Source of the DNA: Beijerinckiaceae bacterium | GTDB lineage: Bacteria; Pseudomonadota; Alphaproteobacteria; Rhizobiales; Beijerinckiaceae | Direction of reading: 5' to 3' | DNA length: 64,000 nt | NCBI GenBank assembly: GCA_019745195.1 | Contig: JAIETL010000046.1 | Coordinates: 1-64,000, forward strand | Part shown: in pieces, positions 16,569 to 25,398 of the stretch | How the letters are laid out: every line of letters starts with the position of its first letter | How positions within the stretch are numbered: position 1 is the first letter of the stretch | Notes under the pieces: generated by a model | Seen by the model: only the letters and a program-made list of their open reading frames with translations | Told to the model about the DNA's origin: nothing | Database searches by the model: none | Program-made: the position numbers and the translations under genes

Positions 16569-17513
16569 ATGACGACTGCGTTCATCTTTCCCGGCCAGGG
16601 TTCTCAAGCCGTCGGCATGGGCAAAAGCCTTGCCGATGCCTTTCCCGCCGCCCGCGCCGTCTTCGACGAGGTCGATGCGGCGCTGTCGCAGAAGCTCTCG
16701 GCGGTGATGTGGGACGGCCCGGCCGACGAGCTCACGCTGACGGCCAACGCCCAGCCCGCCCTGATGGTGGTGAGCCTGGCGGTCATGCGCGTGCTCGAAG
16801 CCGAGGCCGGGCTCGACCTGAAGCGCGATGCGGCCTTCGTCGCGGGCCATTCGCTCGGCGAGTATACGGCGCTGGCGGCGGCGGGAACCTTCAGCATCGC
16901 GGACGCGGCGCGGCTGCTGCGGATTCGCGGCGAAGCCATGCAGAAGGCCGTGCCGGCGGGCGCAGGCGCGATGGCGGCGCTGCTCGGCGCCGAACTGGAA
17001 CTGGCGCAGGCGATCGCCGGCGATGCCGCGCAGGGCGAGGTCTGCGAGGTCGCCAACGACAATGGCGGCGGACAGGTCGTGCTGTCGGGCGCCAAGGCTG
17101 CCGTCGATCGCGCCATCGCGCTCTCGGCCGAGCGCGGGGTCAGGCGTGCCATGCTGCTGCCGGTGTCGGCGCCGTTCCACTGCGCGCTGATGCAACCCGC
17201 CGCCGAGGCGATGCGGGCGGCGCTTGCGGAAATCGCGATGGGCGCGCCGTGCGTGCCCGTTATGGCCAATGTCGGGGCCGCGCCGCTGAGCGATCCCGAT
17301 GCGATCCGCGCCTCGCTGGTGGCGCAGGTCACCGGCACGGTCCGCTGGCGCGAATGCGTCGCCGCCATGGCGGCGGCGGGCGTCACGGATTTCGTCGAGG
17401 CCGGCTCCGGCAAGGTGCTGGCCGGTCTCGTCAAGCGAATCGCCGCGGGGGCGGCGACCGCCTCGGTGGGAACCGCAGAGGATATTGCGACTTACAAGTC
17501 CCGGAACGGGTAA
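16569..17513 (+). CDS. fabD: Malonyl-CoA:ACP transacylase
   Basis: A 314-residue enzyme that loads malonate onto acyl carrier protein. It has the N-terminal FPGQGSQ, the nucleophile elbow VAGHSLGEYT with the active serine, and the catalytic histidine in PVSAPFHCALM. The length is standard. It leads the fabD-fabG-acpP-fabF cluster, 31 bases ahead of fabG. Confidence 0.97.
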   Translation: MTTAFIFPGQGSQAVGMGKSLADAFPAARAVFDEVDAALSQKLSAVMWDGPADELTLTANAQPALMVVSLAVMRVLEAEAGLDLKRDAAFVAGHSLGEYTALAAAGTFSIADAARLLRIRGEAMQKAVPAGAGAMAALLGAELELAQAIAGDAAQGEVCEVANDNGGGQVVLSGAKAAVDRAIALSAERGVRRAMLLPVSAPFHCALMQPAAEAMRAALAEIAMGAPCVPVMANVGAAPLSDPDAIRASLVAQVTGTVRWRECVAAMAAAGVTDFVEAGSGKVLAGLVKRIAAGAATASVGTAEDIATYKSRNG

Positions 17514-17544
17514 GACGGCAGAACGCCGGACAGGGGGAAACAGG

Positions 17545-18282
17545 ATGTTCGATCTGACGGGCAGAAAGGCCCTGGTCACCGGCGCGACCGGCGGTCTGGG
17601 CGGCGCCATCGCGCGCACACTTTATGCACAGGGCGCTCATGTCGCGCTTTCAGGCACGCGGGTCGAGGCTCTGGAGGCGCTGGCGGCCGAGCTCGGCGAG
17701 CGGGCCGTGGTTGCGCCCTGCAATCTGTCGGACAAGGACTCGGTCGAGGCGCTTGTGCCCGCGGCGGAAGAGAAGCTCGGCGGGCTGGACATCCTTGTGA
17801 ACAATGCCGGCGTGACGCGCGACAACCTGTTCATGCGTCTCAAGGACGATGACTGGGATGCGGTCATCGCGGTCAACCTGACCGCCGCCTTCCGGCTGTC
17901 GCGCGCCGCCGTGAAGAGCATGATGCGCAGGCGTTACGGCCGGATCATCTCGATCGGCTCGGTCGTCGGCACGATGGGCAATCCCGGACAGGGCAACTAT
18001 GCCGCCTCGAAGGCCGGGCTGATCGGCATGTCGAAGGCGCTCGCAGCCGAAGTCGCCAGCCGCAGCATCACCGTCAACGTGGTCGCGCCGGGCTTCATCG
18101 AGTCGCCGATGACCGAAGGACTCACCGACAAGCAGCGCGAAGCCATCCTGTCCGACGTTCCGATGGGCAGGCTCGGCTCTGGCGGGGACATCGCCGCGGC
18201 GGTGCTCTACCTCGCCAGCAACGAGGCCGCCTATGTGACCGGGCAGACGCTGCATGTGAACGGCGGAATGGCCATGATCTGA
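17545..18282 (+). CDS. fabG: 3-oxoacyl-ACP reductase
   Basis: A 245-residue NADPH-dependent SDR that reduces 3-oxoacyl-ACP in fatty-acid elongation. Motifs: TGATGGLGG cofactor loop, NNAG, catalytic Ser in ISIGSVVG and the YAASK pair; the C-terminus GGMAMI is typical of FabG. The ATG at 17545 is preceded by a purine-rich GGGGGAAACAGG. Lies between fabD and acpP, which identifies it as the cluster's FabG and not a random SDR. Confidence 0.96.
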   Translation: MFDLTGRKALVTGATGGLGGAIARTLYAQGAHVALSGTRVEALEALAAELGERAVVAPCNLSDKDSVEALVPAAEEKLGGLDILVNNAGVTRDNLFMRLKDDDWDAVIAVNLTAAFRLSRAAVKSMMRRRYGRIISIGSVVGTMGNPGQGNYAASKAGLIGMSKALAAEVASRSITVNVVAPGFIESPMTEGLTDKQREAILSDVPMGRLGSGGDIAAAVLYLASNEAAYVTGQTLHVNGGMAMI

Positions 18283-18404
18283 GCGGCTTATGGCCGTTTG
18301 CAGAGGTCAGGAATCTCAATTTCGGACCGGACCGCGGTGCTCTCGCCAGCCCCGCATCGCTGTGTTAATGAGCGGCCGCACGTCGCCGCAGCGCGGCATG
18401 GGGG

Positions 18405-18433
18405 CTTGACGGGAACCCGGTTGTTGCGTTTGT
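18405..18433 (+). promoter_or_regulatory. Possible acpP promoter
   Basis: CTTGAC (18405-18410) is a perfect alphaproteobacterial -35 hexamer, followed after 17 bases by GTTTGT, a weak -10 match. It sits in the 268-base gap between fabG and acpP; acpP commonly has its own strong promoter. Tentative. Confidence 0.3.
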
Positions 18434-18550
18434 GCAGGCTTCAAGTGTCCCGGCCCGCCGGCCTTGGTTTGGCCGAGCGGGACGCAGGCGTGCTGTGCAA
18501 TCCACGCGTCGCGATCCAGCGGTGTGTTTCAATTTTTAAGGAAGAGACCC

Positions 18551-18784
18551 ATGAGCGATGTCGCCGAGCGCGTGAAGAAGATCGTGGTCGAGCATCTGGG
18601 CGTCGATCCCGAGAAGGTCGTCGATGAGGCCAACTTCATCGAGGACCTGGGCGCGGACAGTCTCGACACCGTCGAACTGGTGATGGCGTTCGAGGAAGAG
18701 TTCGGCGTCGAGATTCCCGACGATGCGGCCGAGACGATCGTCAAGGTCGGCGATGCCGTGAAGTTCCTTTCGAAGACCGCCTGA
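18551..18784 (+). CDS. acpP: Acyl carrier protein
   Basis: This 77-residue acidic protein carries the phosphopantetheine attachment motif [12 protein letters not shown] (active serine in DSL). It has the expected four-helix pattern from [18 protein letters not shown] to the end. It carries acyl chains in fatty-acid, lipid A and lipoate synthesis. Starts at ATG 18551 after an AAGGAAGAG ribosome binding site. Confidence 0.97.
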   Translation: MSDVAERVKKIVVEHLGVDPEKVVDEANFIEDLGADSLDTVELVMAFEEEFGVEIPDDAAETIVKVGDAVKFLSKTA

Positions 18785-18822
18785 TCGGCGTTCTCACGGG
18801 TCGCCGCGTCGCACGAAGCGCC

Positions 18823-20109
18823 ATGGTCTCACGCAATTTTCCGATGCGGCGTGTCGTCGTCACCGGTCTTGGCATGGTGACCCCGCTGGGTTGCGGCGTC
18901 GAGCCGACCTGGACGCGACTGCTCGCCGGCGCCAGCGGCGCCGGCCCCATCACCTCGTTCGACGCCAGCGACCTGCCGGCGCGCATCGCCTGCAACATTC
19001 CGCGCGGCGACGGTTCCGACGGCAGCTTCGATCCCGACCAGTGGATGGAGCCCAAGGAGCAGCGCAAGGTCGATGACTTCATCGTCTTCGCGATGGCGGC
19101 GGCGAAACAGGCTCTCACCGACGCCGGCTGGAAGCCGCAAAGCCGCGAGGACCAGATCGCGACCGGCGTCGCCATCGGCTCCGGCATCGGCGGGCTGGGC
19201 GGCATCTACGAGGCCTCGATCCTGCTCAAGGAGCGCGGCCCGCGCCGGCTTTCCCCCTTCTTCATTCCGGGCCGCCTGAGCAATCTGGCGGCGGGCTACG
19301 TCTCGATCGAGCACGGGCTCAAGGGTCCGAACCATTCGGCCGTGACCGCCTGCTCGACCGGGGCCCATTCGATCGGGGACGCCGCCCGGATGATCGCGCT
19401 TGGCGACGCCGAGGTGATGGTCGCCGGCGGCACCGAATCGGCGATCAATCGCCTGGGCATCGCCGGTTTCTGCGCCTGCCGGGCGCTCTCGACCGATTTC
19501 AACGACACGCCTGAGAAAGCCTCGCGCCCCTATGACAAGGACCGCGACGGCTTCGTCATGGGCGAGGGCGCGGGCGTCGTCGTGCTCGAGGAACTCGATC
19601 ACGCTCTTGCGCGCGGCGCGCGGATCTACGCCGAGGTCATCGGCTACGGCATGTCGGGCGACGCCTATCACATCACCTCGCCGGCCGAGGATGGCGACGG
19701 CGCCTATCGCTGCATGGAGATGGCGCTGAACCGCGCCGGGATCGCGGCGAGCGATGTCGACTACATCAACGCGCACGGCACCTCGACGCAGCTTGGCGAC
19801 GAGATCGAACTGCGCGCGGTCGAGCGGCTGCTGGCGAATGCACCGCGGCGTCCCGCCATGTCATCGACCAAATCGGCCACCGGGCACCTGCTCGGGGCGG
19901 CTGGCGCGATCGAGGCGATCTTCTCGATCCTGGCGATCCGGGACCAGGTCGCGCCGCCGACGATCAATCTCGACAACCCCTCCGTGGAGACGCAGATCGA
20001 CCTCGTTCCGCATGTCGCCAAGACAATGGCGATCGAGACCGTGCTGTCGAACTCCTTCGGTTTCGGCGGGACCAACGCCTCGCTGGTGATGAAGCGGTAT
20101 GGCGGCTGA
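18823..20109 (+). CDS. fabF: 3-oxoacyl-ACP synthase II
   Basis: A KAS II condensing enzyme of 421-428 residues. The catalytic Cys lies in TACSTGAHS, with the two histidines in INAHGTSTQLGD and KSATGHLLGAAG; the C-terminus has NSFGFGGTNASLV. Elongates acyl-ACP with malonyl-ACP. The conserved N-terminus MRRVVVTGLGMVTPLG begins at 18844, so that ATG may be the real start, and the upstream ATG at 18823 adds seven residues. Follows acpP by 38 bases. Confidence 0.96.
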   Translation: MVSRNFPMRRVVVTGLGMVTPLGCGVEPTWTRLLAGASGAGPITSFDASDLPARIACNIPRGDGSDGSFDPDQWMEPKEQRKVDDFIVFAMAAAKQALTDAGWKPQSREDQIATGVAIGSGIGGLGGIYEASILLKERGPRRLSPFFIPGRLSNLAAGYVSIEHGLKGPNHSAVTACSTGAHSIGDAARMIALGDAEVMVAGGTESAINRLGIAGFCACRALSTDFNDTPEKASRPYDKDRDGFVMGEGAGVVVLEELDHALARGARIYAEVIGYGMSGDAYHITSPAEDGDGAYRCMEMALNRAGIAASDVDYINAHGTSTQLGDEIELRAVERLLANAPRRPAMSSTKSATGHLLGAAGAIEAIFSILAIRDQVAPPTINLDNPSVETQIDLVPHVAKTMAIETVLSNSFGFGGTNASLVMKRYGG

Positions 20110-20252
20110 ATGCGTCGGCCGAGCGCAAGCGCGGTTTCGCCATAATTTTCGCCCATGCCTGATGGGGCGCTGAAATCGGACTCGACCTCGACGCCGGCCT
20201 GCGTCACGACTTGAACCAGGATCGGGGTCTGAACCCCGCATTCTCCGTCGCC

Positions 20253-20281
20253 GATCCGAATCCTGATCGATCCGAATCCTG
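20253..20281 (+). repeat. Short direct repeat upstream of mltG
   Basis: GATCCGAATCCTG occurs twice with a period of 16 bases (20253-20265 and 20269-20281) in the gap before mltG. It may mark a slipped duplication or a regulator's paired sites. Confidence 0.45.
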
Positions 20282-20312
20282 TCTGATACTTGCCCTGCGA
20301 GCGTCCCAACCC

Positions 20313-21701
20313 GTGACCCAGCCCCCCCGCGTCGCCCCCAAGAGCCCGAGCGAGGCGCTGAAGCCGGTGGCTCCGCCTGCGCCGCCGCCCAAGGCGCGCC
20401 GCCGTCGCCGCAGCCCGTTCATCGGTATGCTCAGCGGCCTGTTCACGGCGCTGCTGGTCGGGGCCGGGCTCATCGGCGCGATGATCATGGTGATCAACGG
20501 CCAGAGCCGCGCGCCGGGTCCGCTCGCCAGCGACCGCGTCCTGATCATCCCCAAGGAAAGCGGCCTGACCGAGATCGCCGACCTGCTGCAGCGCGAGGGG
20601 TTGATCGAGCATCCCTGGGCCTTCCGCGTGTCGGCTCTGGTCACCGGCAACTGGACCAAGCTCAAGGCCGGCGAGTTCCTGTTCAAGGCGCGCGCCAGCC
20701 AGCAGGAGATCCTCGACATCATCGCCGACGGCAAGGCCGTCGAACATGCGCTGACGATCCCCGAGGGTCTGACGAGCGAGCAGATCGTGGCGCGGCTCAA
20801 GGAGAACGATCTCCTGTCGGGCGAGGTGATCCAGGTGCCGCGCGAGGGCACGATCCTGCCCGACACCTACAAGTTCCAGCGTGGCTCGACCCGGCAGGCG
20901 ATCATCGACCGCATGACCCGGGACCAGCGCCGCATCCTCAACGATGTCTGGGCCAAGCGCCCGGCCGACCTGCCGATCAAGACGCCGCAGGAACTGGTGA
21001 TCCTTGCCTCGATCGTCGAGAAGGAGACCGGCCGCGCCGACGAGCGCCCGCGCGTCGCCGGCGTGTTCATCAACCGCCTCAACCGCAAGATGAAGCTGCA
21101 ATCGGATCCGACGATCGTCTACGGCATCGTGGGCGGCAAGGGCACGCTCGGCCGTCCGATCCTGCGCAGCGAGATCACGGCCGCGACGCCCTACAACACC
21201 TACGCCATCGACGGTCTGCCGCCGGGTCCGATCGCCAATCCCGGCCGCGCCGCCATGGAGGCCGTGGTCAACCATTCGCGCACCAAGGACCTCTATTTCG
21301 TCGCCGATGGCAGTGGCGGGCACGCCTTCGCCGAGACGCTGGAGCAGCACAACCGCAATGTCGGGCGCTGGCGGCAGATCGAGGCGGCGCGCCGCGAGCC
21401 CGGCAAGCCGCCGGCCGAGGCCTCCGTCGACAAGGTCGAGCCGCCGGCCGCGCCCGACACCCGCACCGAGGCGCCCGGCGCGCAGCGCACCGGCCTCGCA
21501 CCGGCCGAGGTCGAGACCTTCCCCGTGCCGGCGAACCGACGTGGCCCACCGACCGTCCAGCCTGGCGGCGCGGTGCAGGCCGGGGCCGCCGGGACGCGGG
21601 CGCGCGCCTTCGATGCGTCCGAGGGCACGGCGCGCGATCCGCTGCTGAACCGCAGCTTCGACCTGAACACGCCCAAGCAGATTCCCGCGCTGCGGCCCTG
21701 A
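20313..21701 (+). CDS. mltG: Endolytic murein transglycosylase MltG (YceG)
   Basis: A 462-residue inner-membrane enzyme that cuts nascent glycan strands and helps set their length. A basic stretch (KARRRRRSPF) precedes one membrane helix (about residues 38-60). The YceG/MltG domain follows, with the catalytic glutamate in ILASIVEKETG and the conserved segments LQSDPTIVYGI and YNTY. The C-terminal 110 residues are Pro/Ala/Glu-rich and non-conserved. The start is uncertain: GTG 20313 gives a family-like N-terminus, while a TTG at 20211 would add 34 unconserved residues. Confidence 0.9.
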   Translation: MTQPPRVAPKSPSEALKPVAPPAPPPKARRRRRSPFIGMLSGLFTALLVGAGLIGAMIMVINGQSRAPGPLASDRVLIIPKESGLTEIADLLQREGLIEHPWAFRVSALVTGNWTKLKAGEFLFKARASQQEILDIIADGKAVEHALTIPEGLTSEQIVARLKENDLLSGEVIQVPREGTILPDTYKFQRGSTRQAIIDRMTRDQRRILNDVWAKRPADLPIKTPQELVILASIVEKETGRADERPRVAGVFINRLNRKMKLQSDPTIVYGIVGGKGTLGRPILRSEITAATPYNTYAIDGLPPGPIANPGRAAMEAVVNHSRTKDLYFVADGSGGHAFAETLEQHNRNVGRWRQIEAARREPGKPPAEASVDKVEPPAAPDTRTEAPGAQRTGLAPAEVETFPVPANRRGPPTVQPGGAVQAGAAGTRARAFDASEGTARDPLLNRSFDLNTPKQIPALRP

Positions 21702-21806
21702 GCCGTCATCCTCCGCGCGGCGGCCAGCAGGTCCTGTCGCGCTTGCCCCCGACCAGCACCAACATTACGGTCCCGCCGCATCGCGGCGGCGCGGATAAGG
21801 ACAGCC

Positions 21807-22688
21807 ATGGCCATCGAGAGCATGACGGGTTTCGCCCGCACGGCGGGCGCTGTGGGTATCCACGCCTGGGCCTGGGAAATCCGCAGCGTCAACGGGCGCG
21901 GCCTCGACATTCGCGTGCGCGTGCCACCGGGCTTCGAGGTGCTGGCGGAAGCCGCGCGCAAGCAGCTTGGCGCGGCCTTTGCGCGCGGTACGCTCCACTG
22001 CAACCTCTCGCTCAGCAGCGACGCGGGGCCGCCACGTCTGCGCATCAACGAGGCGGCACTGGCTGGCCTCGTCGACGCGGTCGCGCGCCTGCCTGCCCAT
22101 GAAGGCGTCCGCCCGGCGAGCTATGACGGCCTGCTCGCGATCCGTGGCATTGTCGAACTGGCGGATGAGGCGCAGGACGCGCTCACCGTGCTGGAGACGC
22201 CGGTTATGGCCGGGCTCGGCGAGGTCGTGGCGGCCCTGAAACAGGCTCGTGCCGCCGAGGGACAGGCGCTGGAGACGATCGTCACGGGCCAGCTCGACGC
22301 GATCGCGGCGCTGACGCAACAGGCAGAAACCCATCCGGCGCGCGGCAATGACGCAATCCGCGCGCGCCTTGCGGCGCAGGTCGCGGCGCTGCTTGAGGCG
22401 AGCCAGGCGCTCGATCCGCAGCGGCTGCATCAGGAGGCGGCGCTGCTCGCCGTCAAGGCGGATATCCGCGAGGAACTCGACCGGTTGAAGGCCCATGTCG
22501 CGGCGCTGCGCGTGCTGCTGGCCCAGGGCGGACCGATCGGCCGCAAGCTCGATTTCCTGTCGCAGGAGTTCGGCCGCGAGGCCTCGACGCTGTGCGCCAA
22601 GGCGGGCGACGCGAGCCTGTCACGCATCGGGCTCGATCTGCGCACGGTCGTCGACCAGATGCGCGAACAAGTGCAGAATGTGGAGTGA
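21807..22688 (+). CDS. yicC: YicC family endoribonuclease-type protein
   Basis: A 293-residue protein with the family-defining N-terminus MAIESMTGFAR and SVNGRGLDIR, and the C-terminal DUF1732 block KLDFLSQEFGREASTLCAKA, ending in VDQMREQVQNVE. YicC proteins are involved in RNA turnover in E. coli and stationary-phase fitness. It lies between mltG and gmk, the conserved order in Hyphomicrobiales. Confidence 0.93.
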   Translation: MAIESMTGFARTAGAVGIHAWAWEIRSVNGRGLDIRVRVPPGFEVLAEAARKQLGAAFARGTLHCNLSLSSDAGPPRLRINEAALAGLVDAVARLPAHEGVRPASYDGLLAIRGIVELADEAQDALTVLETPVMAGLGEVVAALKQARAAEGQALETIVTGQLDAIAALTQQAETHPARGNDAIRARLAAQVAALLEASQALDPQRLHQEAALLAVKADIREELDRLKAHVAALRVLLAQGGPIGRKLDFLSQEFGREASTLCAKAGDASLSRIGLDLRTVVDQMREQVQNVE

Positions 22689-22694
22689 GGCATA

Positions 22695-22735
22695 GGATTC
22701 AGATTCTAGGTCGAATCGACCTAGAATCTGAATCC
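22695..22735. repeat. 41-base near-perfect palindrome between yicC and gmk
   Basis: Two perfect 20-base arms (GGATTCAGATTCTAGGTCGA and its reverse complement) flank a single central A. Starts seven bases after the yicC stop. AT-richer than its surroundings and with no T-run, so it is not a standard terminator. Confidence 0.85.
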
Positions 22736-22755
22736 GTCTCCAAAACTTGAAAGCA

Positions 22756-22806
22756 AGAGCATGATGTCGTCCGAAAACCGGTTCCCACTTTTCGGCATCA
22801 TGCTCT
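22756..22806. repeat. Hyphomicrobiales-type intergenic palindrome abutting gmk
   Basis: Perfect 11-base arms AGAGCATGATG / CATCATGCTCT enclose an inner pair CCGAAAA / TTTTCGG. The sequence around CCGAAAACCGGTTCCCACTT is recognisable as a repeat type seen widely between genes in rhizobial genomes. It ends one base before the gmk ATG, so it occupies the region where a ribosome binding site should be. Confidence 0.8.
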
Positions 22807-22807
22807 G

Positions 22808-23455
22808 ATGGTCGAGCAACCCCGCCCGGCCCGTCGCGGCCTGATGCTGATCCTGTCCTCGCCGTCAGGCGCGGGCAAGTCGACGCTGACTCGCACTCTT
22901 TGCCAGCGTGAGACCAATCTCGATCTCTCGGTCTCGGTGACGACGCGAGCGCGACGCCCGTCCGAGATCGACGGCGTGCATTACCGCTTTATCGAGCGTC
23001 AGGCCTTCGATGACTTACGCGCGCATGACGATCTGCTGGAATGGGCCGAGGTCCACGGCAATTGCTACGGCACGCCGCGCAGGCCCGTCGAAGCCGCGCT
23101 GGCGCAGGGCCGCGACGTGCTCTTCGATATCGACTGGCAGGGAACCCTGCAGATCGTCGAGAAGGCCCGCGCCGACGTGGTGACGATCTTCATCCTGCCG
23201 CCGTCGATGGCGGAGCTGCGCTCCCGGCTGGTGCGACGCGCCGAGGATGCGACAGAGGTCATCGCCAAGCGTCTGGCCAATGCGCGCGACGAGATCGCGC
23301 GCTGGAGCGTCTACGACTACGTCATCGTCAATGACGATCTGAACGCGGCCTATGAATCGGTCCGCTCGATCCTCGTCGCCGAGCGCCTGAAGCGCAGCCG
23401 CGCCACGGGTCTGGGCGATTTCGTCGAGACGCTGCTGACCGAAAAGCTGCCCTGA
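22808..23455 (+). CDS. gmk: Guanylate kinase
   Basis: This 215-residue enzyme phosphorylates GMP to GDP. P-loop [11 protein letters not shown] (about 17-27), GMP-binding segment [17 protein letters not shown], and the lid region [14 protein letters not shown]. The ATG at 22808 directly follows a palindromic repeat and has no Shine-Dalgarno sequence; an ATG 12 codons in (22844) would leave a minimal but complete kinase. The N-terminus [13 protein letters not shown] resembles relatives, so 22808 is kept. Confidence 0.95.
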   Translation: MVEQPRPARRGLMLILSSPSGAGKSTLTRTLCQRETNLDLSVSVTTRARRPSEIDGVHYRFIERQAFDDLRAHDDLLEWAEVHGNCYGTPRRPVEAALAQGRDVLFDIDWQGTLQIVEKARADVVTIFILPPSMAELRSRLVRRAEDATEVIAKRLANARDEIARWSVYDYVIVNDDLNAAYESVRSILVAERLKRSRATGLGDFVETLLTEKLP

Positions 23456-23471
23456 ACCCAGACTCCGCGGC

Positions 23472-24320
23472 TCAGCGCAACCCGGCCATCGCGTTCGCCA
23501 GCGCGACGAAGCCTTCGACCGGGATCTCCTCGGCGCGCGCGGTCGGTGCCAGCCCCGTAGCCTCTATCATGGGCAGCGGGTCCGGCGTCACCGCTTTCAG
23601 GCTCTGGCGCAGCATCTTGCGGCGCTGCCCGAAGGCCGCCAGCGTGATCCGTTCCAGCAGTCGCCGGTCGCAGGGCTCAGGGCTCGGGCGCGGCACCAGA
23701 TGCACGACCGACGAGGTGATCTTGGGCTGCGGCACGAAGGCGGTCTTCGGCACGTCGAACAGGATTCTCGCCTCGCAGCGCCAGCCGGTCAGAACCGCGA
23801 GCCGGCCGTAATCGGCGCGCTGCGCGGGCGTCGCGACGATGCGCTCGGCAACCTCGCGCTGGAACATCAGCGTCAGCGAGGTCCACCAGGGTGGCCAGGG
23901 GTCGAGACTGAGCCAGCCGACCAGCAAGGGCGTGCCGATATTGTAGGGCAGGTTGGCGACGATCCGCACCGGCTGGCCACCGAGCAGGCGCGACAGGTCG
24001 ACCGCGAGCGCGTCGCCATCGACGACCTCCAGCCGGCCGGGATAATGCGCCGCGATCTCCGCCAGCGCCGGCAGGCAGCGCCGGTCGCGCTCGACGGCGA
24101 TCACTTTTGCCGCGCCATTGGCGAGTAGGGCCCGCGTCAGGCCGCCGGGGCCCGGGCCGATCTCGACCACCGTCTCGCCGTCAAGCGGGCCGGCCGCGCG
24201 GGCGATGCGGCCGGTCAAATTGAGGTCGAACAGGAAATTCTGGCCGAGGGACTTCTGCGCCATCAGACCATGGCGCTCGACCACCTCGCGCAGGGGCGGC
24301 AGATCGTCGATCTGGCTCAT
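23472..24320 (-). CDS. rsmA: 16S rRNA (adenine1518/1519-N6) dimethyltransferase
   Basis: This 282-residue KsgA/RsmA methylates the two adjacent adenines in helix 45 of 16S rRNA. SAM motif I is [15 protein letters not shown] and the catalytic motif IV is [17 protein letters not shown] is the family N-terminus. The start codon overlaps the pdxA stop (ATGA), so the two are coupled. Convergent with gmk. Confidence 0.96.
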   Translation of the reverse strand: MSQIDDLPPLREVVERHGLMAQKSLGQNFLFDLNLTGRIARAAGPLDGETVVEIGPGPGGLTRALLANGAAKVIAVERDRRCLPALAEIAAHYPGRLEVVDGDALAVDLSRLLGGQPVRIVANLPYNIGTPLLVGWLSLDPWPPWWTSLTLMFQREVAERIVATPAQRADYGRLAVLTGWRCEARILFDVPKTAFVPQPKITSSVVHLVPRPSPEPCDRRLLERITLAAFGQRRKMLRQSLKAVTPDPLPMIEATGLAPTARAEEIPVEGFVALANAMAGLR

Positions 24321-25327
24321 GCCGGAGCCCTTGCGGAGAACGCGGCCATCCGCGCCGCGAGCTTGAGAGCCGCGCAGAGGCTGTCTGGCCGCGCGAGGCC
24401 CTTCCCGGCGATGTCGAAGGCCGTGCCGTGGTCGGGCGAGGTGCGGATGAAAGGCAGCCCGAGCGTGACGTTGACGCCGTCGTCGAAGGCGATCGTCTTG
24501 ATCGGGATCAGCGCCTGGTCGTGATACATTGCCAGCGCAACATCGTAGCCGGCCCGCGCGCGGGCATGGAACATCGTGTCGGCCGGGTAGGGACCGCGCG
24601 CATCGACGCCGCGCGCACGCAGGCGGGCGATGGCGGGCGCGACGACAGCATCGTCCTCCAGCCCGAGCGCGCCGCCCTCGCCGGCATGCGGGTTCAGCCC
24701 GCTGACGGCGAGACGCGGGGCGGCGATGCCGAAGCGGCTCTTCATCTCGGCTGCCACGATCAGGCCCGTCTCGACGATGAGGTCGGTCGTCAGCAGGCCC
24801 GGCACCGCGCTCAGCGGAACATGGATCGTCACCGGCACGACGGCGAGATCCTCGCTCCACAGCAGCATCACGGGATGGGGTTTGCTCCCACCATCGGCCT
24901 CCAGATGGGCGAGATACTCGGTATGCCCGGGATGCTTGAAGCCGGCCGCGTAAAGCACTGATTTCGCGATCGGATTCGTCACCACCGCCGAGGCTTGGCC
25001 GGCCCTGACGGCGCCGACCGCGCGGTCGATCGCCGCGATCGTGCCCGGCGCCGTGGCCGGGTCGGGGCGGCCCGGCGTCACGGGTTCACGGAACTCCAGC
25101 GGGATGACCGGAAGGGCGGCGGCGAACTGCGCGCCGACGTCGTCCCAGTCGCAGGCGACCAGCGGCACGTCGAACGAAAGCGACCGGGCGAGGCCGCGCA
25201 GATGGTCGATATCGGCGATGCAAGCGAAGGGCGGCAAGGCCCTCTCGTCACGCTGGAGCCATGCCTTCAGCGCCAGTTCCGGCCCGATGCCGGACGGGTC
25301 GCCCTGCGTCAGCGCCAATGGCCGCAT
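24317..25327 (-). CDS. pdxA: 4-hydroxythreonine-4-phosphate dehydrogenase
   Basis: A 336-residue NAD-dependent enzyme of pyridoxal phosphate synthesis. Family signatures: [15 protein letters not shown] at the N-terminus, the metal-site segment [10 protein letters not shown] with its histidines, LNPHAGEGG, and the C-terminal [11 protein letters not shown], then [12 protein letters not shown]. Start is ATG 25327, which gives the usual length; ATG 25363 would add 12 residues. In relatives surA stands between lptD and pdxA; here only 71 bases do. Confidence 0.95.
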   Translation of the reverse strand: MRPLALTQGDPSGIGPELALKAWLQRDERALPPFACIADIDHLRGLARSLSFDVPLVACDWDDVGAQFAAALPVIPLEFREPVTPGRPDPATAPGTIAAIDRAVGAVRAGQASAVVTNPIAKSVLYAAGFKHPGHTEYLAHLEADGGSKPHPVMLLWSEDLAVVPVTIHVPLSAVPGLLTTDLIVETGLIVAAEMKSRFGIAAPRLAVSGLNPHAGEGGALGLEDDAVVAPAIARLRARGVDARGPYPADTMFHARARAGYDVALAMYHDQALIPIKTIAFDDGVNVTLGLPFIRTSPDHGTAFDIAGKGLARPDSLCAALKLAARMAAFSARAPA

Positions 25328-25398
25328 CGACGGGGAAAACTGCGGCACCGGACGCCTCTGCATGGGTGGATCCGGCGACAAGGCCGTGCCGGAGGCGC

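Noticed and set aside
22695-22806. CRISPR-like repeats between yicC and gmk
   Set aside because: There are two different palindromes and no regularly spaced direct repeats; no cas genes are nearby.
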